Positions 8,470-15,339 of a DNA stretch of 35,082 nucleotides are shown here, piece by piece. The notes under the pieces are model-generated. The model saw only the letters and a list, made by a program, of their open reading frames with translations. It was not told the origin of the DNA and made no database searches. The translations under genes and the position numbers were made by a program. Source of the DNA: Candidatus Sumerlaeota bacterium. GTDB lineage: Bacteria > CG03 > SLGR01. The stretch spans positions 1 through 35,082 of the forward strand of contig SLGR01000092.1 of the NCBI GenBank assembly GCA_007136585.1, read 5' to 3'. How positions within the stretch are numbered: position 1 is the stretch's first letter; each line of letters starts with the position of its first letter.

Positions 8470-9342
8470 CTACTGCAGCCACTGATCTACTACATCCGGG
8501 TTTTCATTCATCCATCTGACAGCGGTCTCATAGGGATCTTCTTCGCCGGCTTCAATCCGGGCCATAAGGTCATTCAGCCCGTCCATATGCCAGAAAAACC
8601 TGTCCAGAAACCCGAAAGTTTCCGGGGCATCTTCAATTAACCCGGCGCGGACTATGTTATGGATGGCCTCAATACCGCCGTATACCAGCTGGGGATCCTC
8701 AAGTTCCTTCAGTTCCCATTCGCCAAATTTCCAGTGGGGAAGCCACCCTGTAACAACTATCCATTCCTCATTAGTTACGGCTTCATCAATCGCAGCCACC
8801 ATATCGGCATCGCTTCCCGGAATCAGTTCAAAATCTTCCAGGCCGTATACTTCAATCGCTTCCTCGGTGGCGCTCATTATACCGGATTCCGGATCAATAC
8901 CTATTATCTGGCCATCAAACTCTTCTGCATACTCAGGCAGAACTTCTATAGAGTCTATTTCCACGTATTCGGGAACAACCAGGCCTATACTGGCCCCGTA
9001 AACCTGGGGTCCAAGGTCTACCACGTTACCGGCTGTAAGCTGGAAGTATTCCGCATGTGTTTCGGGAAGCCAGGCGCATACAAATCCGTCAAAATCCCCG
9101 GCGGCGGTACCATCCCACATCTCTGAAGCTGAAACCGGTGTAAGAACGACCTCGTGTCCCAGTTTTTCCTGAAGGACTGCTTTTGCCATATTGGAACTGG
9201 CTATTGCGCAGGCCCACTCAACGTAAGCCAGTTCAATACTCTCTCTCTCGTAAGTTACAGCCACATCTTCCGCAACCCTGGCGCAGCTTAACAGCCCCAG
9301 AGCCAAGAACCCTCCAATCACCAGAGTAACCCTTCTTCGCAT
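8470..9342 (-). CDS. Glycine betaine/proline-type ABC substrate-binding lipoprotein (OpuAC/ProX-like)
   Basis: The protein has 290 residues with a lipoprotein signal: Arg-rich start, hydrophobic stretch and lipobox LLSC with the lipidated Cys at 20. The mature part matches the OpuAC family, which binds quaternary amines: an early YVEWACA segment, WDGTAAGDFDGFVCAWLP in the first lobe, and GWLPHWKFGEWELKELEDP in the second, rich in the Trp/Tyr residues that form the aromatic cage. It is strongly acidic. The ATG at 9342 is preferred because AAGGAGG lies 5 nt upstream; a GTG further upstream would put a charged extension before the signal. No OpuAA/OpuAB gene is nearby, so its transporter must be elsewhere, or the protein has another role. 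Confidence 0.85.
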   Translation of the reverse strand: MRRRVTLVIGGFLALGLLSCARVAEDVAVTYERESIELAYVEWACAIASSNMAKAVLQEKLGHEVVLTPVSASEMWDGTAAGDFDGFVCAWLPETHAEYFQLTAGNVVDLGPQVYGASIGLVVPEYVEIDSIEVLPEYAEEFDGQIIGIDPESGIMSATEEAIEVYGLEDFELIPGSDADMVAAIDEAVTNEEWIVVTGWLPHWKFGEWELKELEDPQLVYGGIEAIHNIVRAGLIEDAPETFGFLDRFFWHMDGLNDLMARIEAGEEDPYETAVRWMNENPDVVDQWLQ

Positions 9343-9347
9343 AAAAA

Positions 9348-9354
9348 CCTCCTT
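9348..9354 (-). promoter_or_regulatory. Ribosome binding site that sets the start of the betaine-binding protein
   Basis: AAGGAGG is followed by five T and then ATG. This selects the ATG at 9342 over the in-frame GTG at 9375. Confidence 0.8.
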
Positions 9355-9436
9355 CACTTCCTTTATTCTCCTCACCCGTAAAAACCCTGTTACGGTAACC
9401 GTCTTAATTTTTAAAACCAGAACAAAAACCCCGGGA

Positions 9437-10441
9437 TTACTCTATTATTTCTTCCGCCCGCTGAAGAACTTCCTCCGCAACATAATTCCCGATGGTGGCG
9501 ATAGCTCTCCGGTTAAATGAAATCATGGGTTTATCCGTAAAATAAACGGGAATCTCTCCGGGATGTTCTCCCTCCATTATCCGAAGCACAGTTTCCGCCG
9601 TTTTCTGTCCAACAGAACCGTAATCCGGGTATATACCCATAAAAGCACCTGAACTCACAAAATTTTTTGAATATCCCGTAACAGGAATTCTGTTCCGGAG
9701 ACTGAACAAGAGCACCCTCCTTATGGAAGCATCAAAATACAGACTCCGGTCAGGGAGGGTCCATATAATATCCGCCCCTTTTTCCTTTAAATTATCAAGC
9801 GCGCGGGATAAATCCCTGGGCTCCTTAACGGTTTCCGTTACAGCCCCCAGGCCTGCTTCAAGCAGAGCTTCTTCAGCTTCTTCAACAGTTCTGCCCGTGT
9901 TTTCGGGGTTATAGGCTATCCCGATTTTTTCAATATGGGGCAGCGCTTCAGCCAAAATCTCAAACTGAACCGCCGGGGGGATATCTAATGTAACTCCTGT
10001 AACATTTCCTCCCGGTCTTATTAAGTCATCAATAATATTGAGCTCCCGGGGAAAGTTGAGCATTGAGAAAACCACAGGGGTTTCAATTATTTTTTCTGAC
10101 ACAATCCGGGAAGATCCGGGACCCAGGGTTAAGATCAGGTCCGGCTCAGTTTCCCGCAAAAGCAAGAACAGTTCTTCTGTCTCGTATTCTGAAAGGTTGT
10201 ATGAAATTTTTGTATACTCGAAATTTATTCCGTCAAGTGTTTCGGTAAAACTGTCAAGCATTTTTCTCTGGGAGACGGAATCACTCTCTTTGATTACAGC
10301 TATATCAGCTGCTTGGGCGGTATGATACGCCAGGAAAAAAAAGATTAGAGCCGAAGAGACCAGACGCCACGCCAGTTTCCCTCCGGCATTTATCCCCGTG
10401 AGTATAACTTCCCTGCCTGTTTCATCCTTCTTAACGTCCAG
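9437..10441 (-). CDS. ABC_sub_bind-family (TrpX/DUF534-like) substrate-binding protein, uncertain start
   Basis: This two-lobe periplasmic-binding-type protein belongs to the ABC_sub_bind group. Family features are the first-lobe segment EPDLILTLGPGSSRI, the GGNVTGVTLD turn, IGIAYNPEN after it, and a C-terminal LRNRIPVTGYSKNFVSSGAFMGI segment (in two parts). Relatives bind amino acids or remain unassigned. The first ATG (10261) is inside the fold: upstream the frame stays open and encodes ADIAVI plus a good signal peptide (KLAWRLVSSALIFFF, ending AQA). The open frame has no ATG, GTG or TTG between the stop at 10475-10477 and 10261. The position given uses CTG at 10441, 5 nt past AAAGGAGG; a frameshift is the alternative. 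No permease or ATPase gene of this type is adjacent. Confidence 0.7.
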   Translation of the reverse strand: MDVKKDETGREVILTGINAGGKLAWRLVSSALIFFFLAYHTAQAADIAVIKESDSVSQRKMLDSFTETLDGINFEYTKISYNLSEYETEELFLLLRETEPDLILTLGPGSSRIVSEKIIETPVVFSMLNFPRELNIIDDLIRPGGNVTGVTLDIPPAVQFEILAEALPHIEKIGIAYNPENTGRTVEEAEEALLEAGLGAVTETVKEPRDLSRALDNLKEKGADIIWTLPDRSLYFDASIRRVLLFSLRNRIPVTGYSKNFVSSGAFMGIYPDYGSVGQKTAETVLRIMEGEHPGEIPVYFTDKPMISFNRRAIATIGNYVAEEVLQRAEEIIE

Positions 10442-10446
10442 CGCTT

Positions 10447-10454
10447 CCTCCTTT
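10447..10454 (-). promoter_or_regulatory. Strong ribosome binding site facing a CTG codon
   Basis: AAAGGAGG lies 5 nt before an in-frame CTG at 10439-10441. No ATG, GTG or TTG in frame follows until 10261, which is too far for this site. Confidence 0.55.
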
Positions 10455-10513
10455 AAAATTTTTACGGAAGCTCCTTAACTGCATCTGACGAACATATTGA
10501 AGCTACACTGTCT

Positions 10514-10541
10514 ATCTTAATTACTTAGTATGCTCTGTCAA
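10514..10541 (-). promoter_or_regulatory. Candidate sigma70-type promoter for the ABC_sub_bind gene
   Basis: A perfect -35 TTGACA (10536-10541) is 16 nt from a moderate -10 TAAGAT (10514-10519). The transcript would have about 65-70 nt before the proposed translation start. Confidence 0.45.
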
Positions 10542-10606
10542 GTCTCCGCATAACGGCGTATTTATACAAGGAAGTAAGGTAAGAGTATAGAACATATACC
10601 CCGAAC

Positions 10607-11365
10607 TTAACTCTTACTCAGCCAGGGGTTCACCGGAACAGAATCCAGGAGCTTTCTGGTGTAACTGTTCCGGGGAGAGGTTATAACCTCCGCTGCGGGC
10701 CCTTCTTCAACAATAAGCCCCTCTTTCATAACGGCTACCCTGTCGGCTATCATACTGACCGCCTCAAGGTCGTGGGCTATGAATATGATGGGCAGCCCTG
10801 CGGATGAGTTAATATCCTTCAGAAAATTAATGACCTGGGCCTGCACGGAAATATCCAGGGCCGATACGGGCTCGTCGCAGACAAGGAGCTCCGGCTCAAG
10901 TGCCAGGGCCCGGAGTATGGCTATCCTCTGTTTCTGCCCTCCCGAGAACTGGTGAGGATATTTTGAGGTGTTTATCTTCTCCAGCCCCGCCCCCCGGAGA
11001 AGCTCGGAAGCCCGGGCAGGGCGTTTCCCGCGGGGGACGCCGGCGCAGCCCAGGGCCTCGTATAGGCAGCTCTTTATACTGAGTTTCGGATTAAGGGAGT
11101 AGAGCGGGTTCTGGAAAACCATCTGGGCCGGATGAGGCCGGGAAACACGCCACTTTATCAGCCCGGAATCCGGATTTTCCAGCCCGCAGATTATTTTTGC
11201 CGCTGTTGTCTTGCCGCTCCCGGATTCCCCCACCAGGGCCAGCACCTCGCCCCTGCCTATCTCGAAACCTACCCCCTTAAGGGCCTCCACCTTTCCCTTG
11301 CGGGTACCCAGAAACCCTTCACTGCTGTAAGTTTTCCTGAGGTTTTCTACCTTAAGAACGCTCAA
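10607..11365 (-). CDS. dppF: Peptide ABC transporter ATP-binding protein, DppF/OppF type
   Basis: This 252-residue ATPase has Walker A GESGSGKT (46-53), the signature FSGGQKQR (140-147), Walker B LLVCDEP (160-166) and ALDISVQAQV, typical of the DppF/OppF group. It pairs with DppD to power peptide uptake. The start is TTG at 11365: it overlaps the stop of the DppD gene as TTGA, and the protein then begins with the normal SVLKVENL strand. A longer frame to 11464 would run deep into the DppD gene and add a non-family extension. The C-terminal oligopeptide extension found in DppD is short here, as usual for DppF. Confidence 0.9.
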   Translation of the reverse strand: MSVLKVENLRKTYSSEGFLGTRKGKVEALKGVGFEIGRGEVLALVGESGSGKTTAAKIICGLENPDSGLIKWRVSRPHPAQMVFQNPLYSLNPKLSIKSCLYEALGCAGVPRGKRPARASELLRGAGLEKINTSKYPHQFSGGQKQRIAILRALALEPELLVCDEPVSALDISVQAQVINFLKDINSSAGLPIIFIAHDLEAVSMIADRVAVMKEGLIVEEGPAAEVITSPRNSYTRKLLDSVPVNPWLSKS

Positions 11366-12312
11366 CCTGAGCACCTCGAGTAATGTTCTTCCGAAACCCT
11401 TATTAATTCCTTCTCCCTGCCGCACCTTTCTGAACCCCGGGAACACCTCGGAAAAAACACGCACCCCGGGGTAGTATCAGCGGGGGAAGGAACGCTCCCG
11501 GGGATAGGGCGTATACGGCTCCCGGGGGTTTTAATATCCGGAAGGGCTCCCAGAAGGCCTTTCGTGTAAGGGTGAGCGGGACGGGAAAAAATATCCTCTG
11601 CGGGGCCGTACTCAAGGACCTGCCCTGCGTAAAGTATGTATATCCTGTCAGCCAGGGATGAGAGAAGGTTAAGGTTATGCGTTATGAATACCAGGCTGAG
11701 AGAGTGTTTTTTTCTCAGAACTCCCAGGTTGTCAATTATCTTCTTTTGTATGGTTACATCAAGGTTGCTTGTAGGCTCATCGGCTATAAGAAGTTCCGGT
11801 GAGTTCAGAAGAGCCGCGGCTATGGAGGCCCTCTGAAGCATTCCTCCTGAAAGCTGGTGAGGAAACATCTCCCTTACTCCCCGGTCAAGGTTGACCTCCT
11901 CAAGCATACGCAGGCAGGTTTCGGAGGTCTCATCCGCTCTCATACCGTGCACCCGGCAGATCTCCTCCATCTGCCTCCCTATCCTGATAACCGGATTGAA
12001 AGAACCGTACGGGTCCTGCATTATAAGGGATATTCTCTTCCCCCTTATCCCCTGCATCTGTTTCTCATCAAGACCGGAAAGATCCATCCCCGAGAAACTT
12101 ATCCTCCCCCCGGAAACCGCCCCTTCCGCACGGTCAAAAAGGTCCAGAACAGAAAGGGCCAGGGTGGATTTCCCGCACCCGGATTCTCCTGCAACTCCGA
12201 CAGACTCCCCGCGTTTTACATATAGGTCAACGCCTCTTAACGCCTTTACCGGACCTGAAGGGGTGTAGTACACCGCCTCCAGGTTGCTTATCTCAAGCAG
12301 GGGAGCGGTCAT
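11362..12312 (-). CDS. dppD: Peptide ABC transporter ATP-binding protein, DppD/OppD type
   Basis: This 316-residue ATPase has Walker A GESGCGKST, signature LSGGMLQR and Walker B LLIADEPTSNLD. Its C-terminal oligopeptide-transporter extension has four cysteines (TTPGC, FPRC, SERC and the Cys near the end). A similar cysteine set holds an iron-sulfur cluster in the mycobacterial DppD structure, so a cluster is possible here (family knowledge, not shown). I chose ATG at 12312, giving MTAPLLEI; a TTG at 12339 is also in frame. The start lies 20 bp inside the end of dppC, and the end overlaps dppF by 4 bp. Confidence 0.88.
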   Translation of the reverse strand: MTAPLLEISNLEAVYYTPSGPVKALRGVDLYVKRGESVGVAGESGCGKSTLALSVLDLFDRAEGAVSGGRISFSGMDLSGLDEKQMQGIRGKRISLIMQDPYGSFNPVIRIGRQMEEICRVHGMRADETSETCLRMLEEVNLDRGVREMFPHQLSGGMLQRASIAAALLNSPELLIADEPTSNLDVTIQKKIIDNLGVLRKKHSLSLVFITHNLNLLSSLADRIYILYAGQVLEYGPAEDIFSRPAHPYTKGLLGALPDIKTPGSRIRPIPGSVPSPADTTPGCVFFPRCSRGSERCGREKELIRVSEEHYSRCSG

Positions 12313-13141
12313 CTTTTTTCCCGGAAAGACGCGGATCAAGGAGATCCCTTAACCCCTCACCCAGCAGGTTAAAGGAGAGAACAGTCACAAGTATGGCAGC
12401 GGCAGGGTAAAGTATAAGCCACCAGGCGTGCTGCCCCATATACTCTCTCCCGACGGCAAGGATGCTTCCCCAGGAAGGGTCGGGGGGCTGAACCCCGAGT
12501 CCCAGGAAAGAAAGGACCGATTCTGTCAGGACGGCCGACCCCACACCAAGTGTAGCTGTTATTATCACCGGGGCTATAACGTTGGGAAGCATATGCACTG
12601 CAAGGATCCGCCAGGGTCGCACACCCATCATCCTGGCAGCCAGGATATATTCACGCTCACGTACTGCAAGAGCCTCTCCTCTTACGTACCTTGCCAGAGA
12701 AGGCCAGCTTGTCGCCCCTATCACTATCATCACATTGAAAATGCTCGGCTCAAGAAAGGTTATGACCATCAGTATAAGAAATATCGTCGGAAAACAGAGC
12801 ATTACATCAACAACGCGCATTACCGCGCTATCCACCGCCCCCCCGTAAAACCCGGCCGCCAGACCGAGAGGGACTCCTATGAGAAGCGATATCCCGACCG
12901 CCACAAACCCTACAGAAAGAGATATGCGCCCTCCGTAGAGGATCCGGGAAAAAACATCCCTGCCCAGCTCATCGGTCCCCATAAGATGCCGGCGACAGGG
13001 GGGGCTGAGACGCCGGGCAAGGTTCTGTTCCCCGGGGGGACTCGGCGCCAGGACTGGACTGAGCGCCGATAAGATGAAAAGGAAAAACAGCACGGTCAGA
13101 CCGAAAAAGGCCATCCTGTTATTAAAAAGCTTTCCGATCAT
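12293..13141 (-). CDS. dppC: Peptide ABC transporter permease, DppC type
   Basis: This 282-residue membrane protein starts with one N-terminal helix (about 11-32) and the typical HLMGTDELGRDVFSRILYGGR segment, followed by five more helices. The EAA loop that contacts the ATPase is at about EALAVREREYILAARMMG. It forms the channel with DppB for di- or oligopeptides. The ATG overlaps the dppB stop by 4 bp (ATGA). The order dppB-dppC-dppD-dppF is the standard one, but no dppA binding-protein gene is present in the unit. Confidence 0.92.
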   Translation of the reverse strand: MIGKLFNNRMAFFGLTVLFFLFILSALSPVLAPSPPGEQNLARRLSPPCRRHLMGTDELGRDVFSRILYGGRISLSVGFVAVGISLLIGVPLGLAAGFYGGAVDSAVMRVVDVMLCFPTIFLILMVITFLEPSIFNVMIVIGATSWPSLARYVRGEALAVREREYILAARMMGVRPWRILAVHMLPNVIAPVIITATLGVGSAVLTESVLSFLGLGVQPPDPSWGSILAVGREYMGQHAWWLILYPAAAILVTVLSFNLLGEGLRDLLDPRLSGKKDDRSPA

Positions 13142-14109
13142 TTTCTGTACCTTATCCTCGGATCCACCGCCGCGTACCCTATATCGGCCAGCAGGTTTCC
13201 TATAAGGGTAAGCAGAGCCATTATAACCCCTATCCCCATTATCACCGGGTAATCCCTGGACATAATAGAACTGTAGGCGAGGCGCCCCATACCGGGCCAG
13301 GAAAAAATAGTCTCAAAGACAACGGATCCTCCTATAAGCGAAGGTATCAGGAGCCCCACCATTGTAACCACGGGTATAAGGGCATTCCTAAGACCGTGCC
13401 CCAGTATGATCCGGCGGCCCGGGATACCTCTGGCCCGCGCGGAACGGATATAATCGGCCCTTATGACCTCCAGCATAGTTGAACGCATATACCTGGATAT
13501 GAAAGCAAGACCTGTTATCCCAAGCGTAAGAACCGGCAGGATCATATGACGGATTACATCCGCAACCCTGCCCAGAGGGGAGAGAAATTCAAACTCAACG
13601 CTTGTCATCCCGGATACCGGAACCCACCCGAGACGCACCCCGAATATATACATCAGGACAAGCGCAAGGGCGAATGCGGGAACCGAATACCCCAGAAAGA
13701 CCAGGGCCGTAAGAGCCCTGTCCAGGAGAGTATCATGTTTTACGGCCGAGATTATTCCTATGGGAATAGCAAGTGAGAATATAAGAGCCAGGGCCGCAAG
13801 GTTAAGAAAAACCGTTGCGGGGAACCTCTCGAATATTTTACTGCTGACCCGCCTCCCGTCACGGAAAGAGTTGCCGAAATCCAGCGTAACCACCCTCCTC
13901 AGCCAGCTCAGGTACTGCTCGTGGAGGGGCCTGTCAAGACCGTAGGCCGCGTAGAGCCTCATCCTGGCCCTGGTATCAACCCCGGGACTCATACCGATCT
14001 CGTCAACCGGAGACCCGGGAGCAAGACGCATGACTATAAAAGTGATCAGGGTTATACCCAGAAGCAGGGGAAAGAACAAAATAACCCGTCTGATTATGTA
14101 TCTTCTGAT
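13138..14109 (-). CDS. dppB: Peptide ABC transporter permease, DppB type, uncertain start
   Basis: This DppB-type permease has six predicted helices and the usual motifs: MRLAPGSPVD early on, LDFGNSFRDGR before the transport domain, and RADYIRSARARGIPGRRI as the EAA loop. Family members begin M-x-x-YIIRRV; here the frame reads RRYIIRRVILFFPLLLG, but the codon before RRY is ATC (14107-14109), 6 nt past GGAGGG. There is no ATG, GTG or TTG between the stop codon at 14128-14130 and the TTG at 14079, and that TTG would delete the conserved N-terminus. I give the homology-supported start; initiation at ATC, at TTG 14079, or a base error are the alternatives. It is first in the dpp unit. Confidence 0.85.
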   Translation of the reverse strand: MRRYIIRRVILFFPLLLGITLITFIVMRLAPGSPVDEIGMSPGVDTRARMRLYAAYGLDRPLHEQYLSWLRRVVTLDFGNSFRDGRRVSSKIFERFPATVFLNLAALALIFSLAIPIGIISAVKHDTLLDRALTALVFLGYSVPAFALALVLMYIFGVRLGWVPVSGMTSVEFEFLSPLGRVADVIRHMILPVLTLGITGLAFISRYMRSTMLEVIRADYIRSARARGIPGRRIILGHGLRNALIPVVTMVGLLIPSLIGGSVVFETIFSWPGMGRLAYSSIMSRDYPVIMGIGVIMALLTLIGNLLADIGYAAVDPRIRYRK

Positions 14110-14115
14110 TTTTTT

Positions 14116-14121
14116 CCCTCC
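14116..14121 (-). promoter_or_regulatory. Ribosome binding site in front of dppB
   Basis: GGAGGG is followed by six A and then ATC AGA AGA TAC. The spacing is normal for initiation at the ATC codon but is 36 nt from the TTG alternative at 14079. Confidence 0.5.
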
Positions 14122-14146
14122 ATCCGGCTACACGGTCTTCCAGATC

Positions 14147-14656
14147 TTATATTATACCCATATAGGCCGCAACGGCTATTAACCCGGAGCCCATAATCAC
14201 GAGAACCTTTAGGGCCGAACCGGCGGCTCGCCCGAAAAGAGCTCCGCCTGATGATTTTAATGAACCCCGCAGGCTCCGGCCTCCTGAAAGTTCCCCGGCA
14301 AGGGCCCCGGCAAAAGTTCCCGCCGCCGCCCCCAGCAGGGTTCCGGGTCCGGGGGCCACTACGCTCAGCAATGCGGCCCCGGCCATCCCTCCAAGCAGGG
14401 CCCCCCTCACCCCCCGGGCTGAAGCCCCGCTTTTCTTTGCCCCGGCATACCCTCCCAGAAAATCCAGGGTCTCTCCTGCCAAAGCGGCAAGGAGAAGAAG
14501 ACCCACAAGAAGAGGCCCCGCCGAGCGGAACCCGTCAAGGAGAGATACAATGAAAAACCCAAACCAGGCAGCCAGGGCTCCCGGCATACCCGCCAATGCG
14601 AGGATTATCCCCATAACGCAGAAAAGCATTACAATCATTACGTATACAAAATTCAC
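14147..14656 (-). CDS. DUF456 membrane protein
   Basis: This 169-residue protein is rich in Gly, Ala and Leu, with two N-terminal helices (about 4-62) and two Gly-rich helical segments after them (about 84-118 and 134-168). The pattern, including PGxLxGAxxGxFxGAxxGEL near residues 103-125, matches the DUF456 family of unknown function. It starts at GTG and overlaps the bioY stop by 4 bp (GTGA), so the two are probably co-translated. It ends just upstream of dppB with about 37 nt between them. I cannot assign a role. Confidence 0.75.
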   Translation of the reverse strand: MNFVYVMIVMLFCVMGIILALAGMPGALAAWFGFFIVSLLDGFRSAGPLLVGLLLLAALAGETLDFLGGYAGAKKSGASARGVRGALLGGMAGAALLSVVAPGPGTLLGAAAGTFAGALAGELSGGRSLRGSLKSSGGALFGRAAGSALKVLVIMGSGLIAVAAYMGII

Positions 14657-15210
14657 CGATTAATCGCTCCGGAGCTCTGCAGCTGCCTGTATATACCGGC
14701 AGCTGCGGCAAACTTTATTATATCGCCCGGGATAAACGGCAGAAACCCTATAGCGGCAGCTTCAATAAGGGTCCGTCCTGTCACCGCGCCCAGCGCGGGC
14801 ACCCCTATCGCGTATATAACCGCCCACCCGGTAAACATTCCGAAAAAAGGACGCCCTCTCTCGGCAAGGAGCCCGCATATGAGAGCTCCGGCCGCAAACC
14901 CGGCTATAAAACCTCCGGTCGGGCCTAACAGGTATCCTATACCGCTTCCCCCTCCGGCAAAAACCGGAAGCCCGGCCGCTCCCATTATTATATACAGACA
15001 CTGGCTGAGAAAAGCGGCTTTGCCGCCTATAAGAACACCGGAAAGCATTACAAAGAGGTTCTGGAGGGTCACCGGAACGGGAGAGTAAGGCAGGGGAATT
15101 ATAATGTAAGAGCCCGCGGCTGTAAGAACCGCAAAGAGCGAAACCCTTACCAGTAACCCCGAACTCAATTCAGAGGCGGGCTTTCGTATATCCGGCGGCA
15201 TAAAAAACAT
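14653..15210 (-). CDS. bioY: BioY biotin transporter substrate-binding (S) component
   Basis: This protein of about 185 residues has six predicted helices and the BioY motifs: IPLPYSPVPVTLQNLFVMLSG (in the first loop and helix), an AGLPVFAGGGSGIGYLLGPTGGFIAGF segment (spanning the ligand site), and a C-terminal FLPFIPGDIIKF. BioY binds biotin with high affinity and usually works with the EcfAT module, which is not seen here; solitary BioY proteins are also known. No biotin synthesis gene is adjacent. I chose ATG at 15210 because AAAGAG lies 4 nt upstream; ATG at 15201 is possible, and a longer frame would run into the tRNA-Glu gene. The start is 27 nt past that tRNA. Confidence 0.9.
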   Translation of the reverse strand: MFFMPPDIRKPASELSSGLLVRVSLFAVLTAAGSYIIIPLPYSPVPVTLQNLFVMLSGVLIGGKAAFLSQCLYIIMGAAGLPVFAGGGSGIGYLLGPTGGFIAGFAAGALICGLLAERGRPFFGMFTGWAVIYAIGVPALGAVTGRTLIEAAAIGFLPFIPGDIIKFAAAAGIYRQLQSSGAINR

Positions 15211-15237
15211 CCGGCTCTTTACATCGGGGGAAAAAAC

Positions 15238-15315
15238 TGGTAGCGGCAACGGGATTTGAACCCGTGTCGCAGCCTTGAGAGGGCTGTGTCCTAGGCCAGG
15301 CTAGACGATGCCGCC
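15238..15315 (-). tRNA. tRNA-Glu (anticodon CUC)
   Basis: The minus strand folds as a full cloverleaf: acceptor GGCGGCA/UGCCGCU, a D-arm of the tRNA-Glu type (GUCUAGCCUGGCCUAGGAC), anticodon stem CAGCC/GGCUG with loop CUCUCAA, T-loop UUCAAAU, discriminator A and an encoded CCA. The anticodon CUC reads GAG. The first acceptor pair is G1-U72. The 5' end is 24 nt past the msbA stop. One G and then six T follow the CCA. Confidence 0.95.
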
Positions 15316-15339
15316 ACAGTTTTGCCAAGTATTTTAACA

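Noticed and set aside
9343-9375. Upstream GTG start for the betaine-binding lipoprotein
   Set aside because: AAGGAGG sits 5 nt before the ATG at 9342, and the signal peptide begins there.
10390-10425. Short 11-codon open frame before the ABC_sub_bind gene
   Set aside because: It has no ribosome binding site at proper distance (AAAGGAGG is 21 nt away). It is only of interest as the start of the long gene if a base is missing.
11366-11464. Longer N-terminus for DppF
   Set aside because: It would lie within dppD and is unlike the family; the TTGA overlap gives a normal start.
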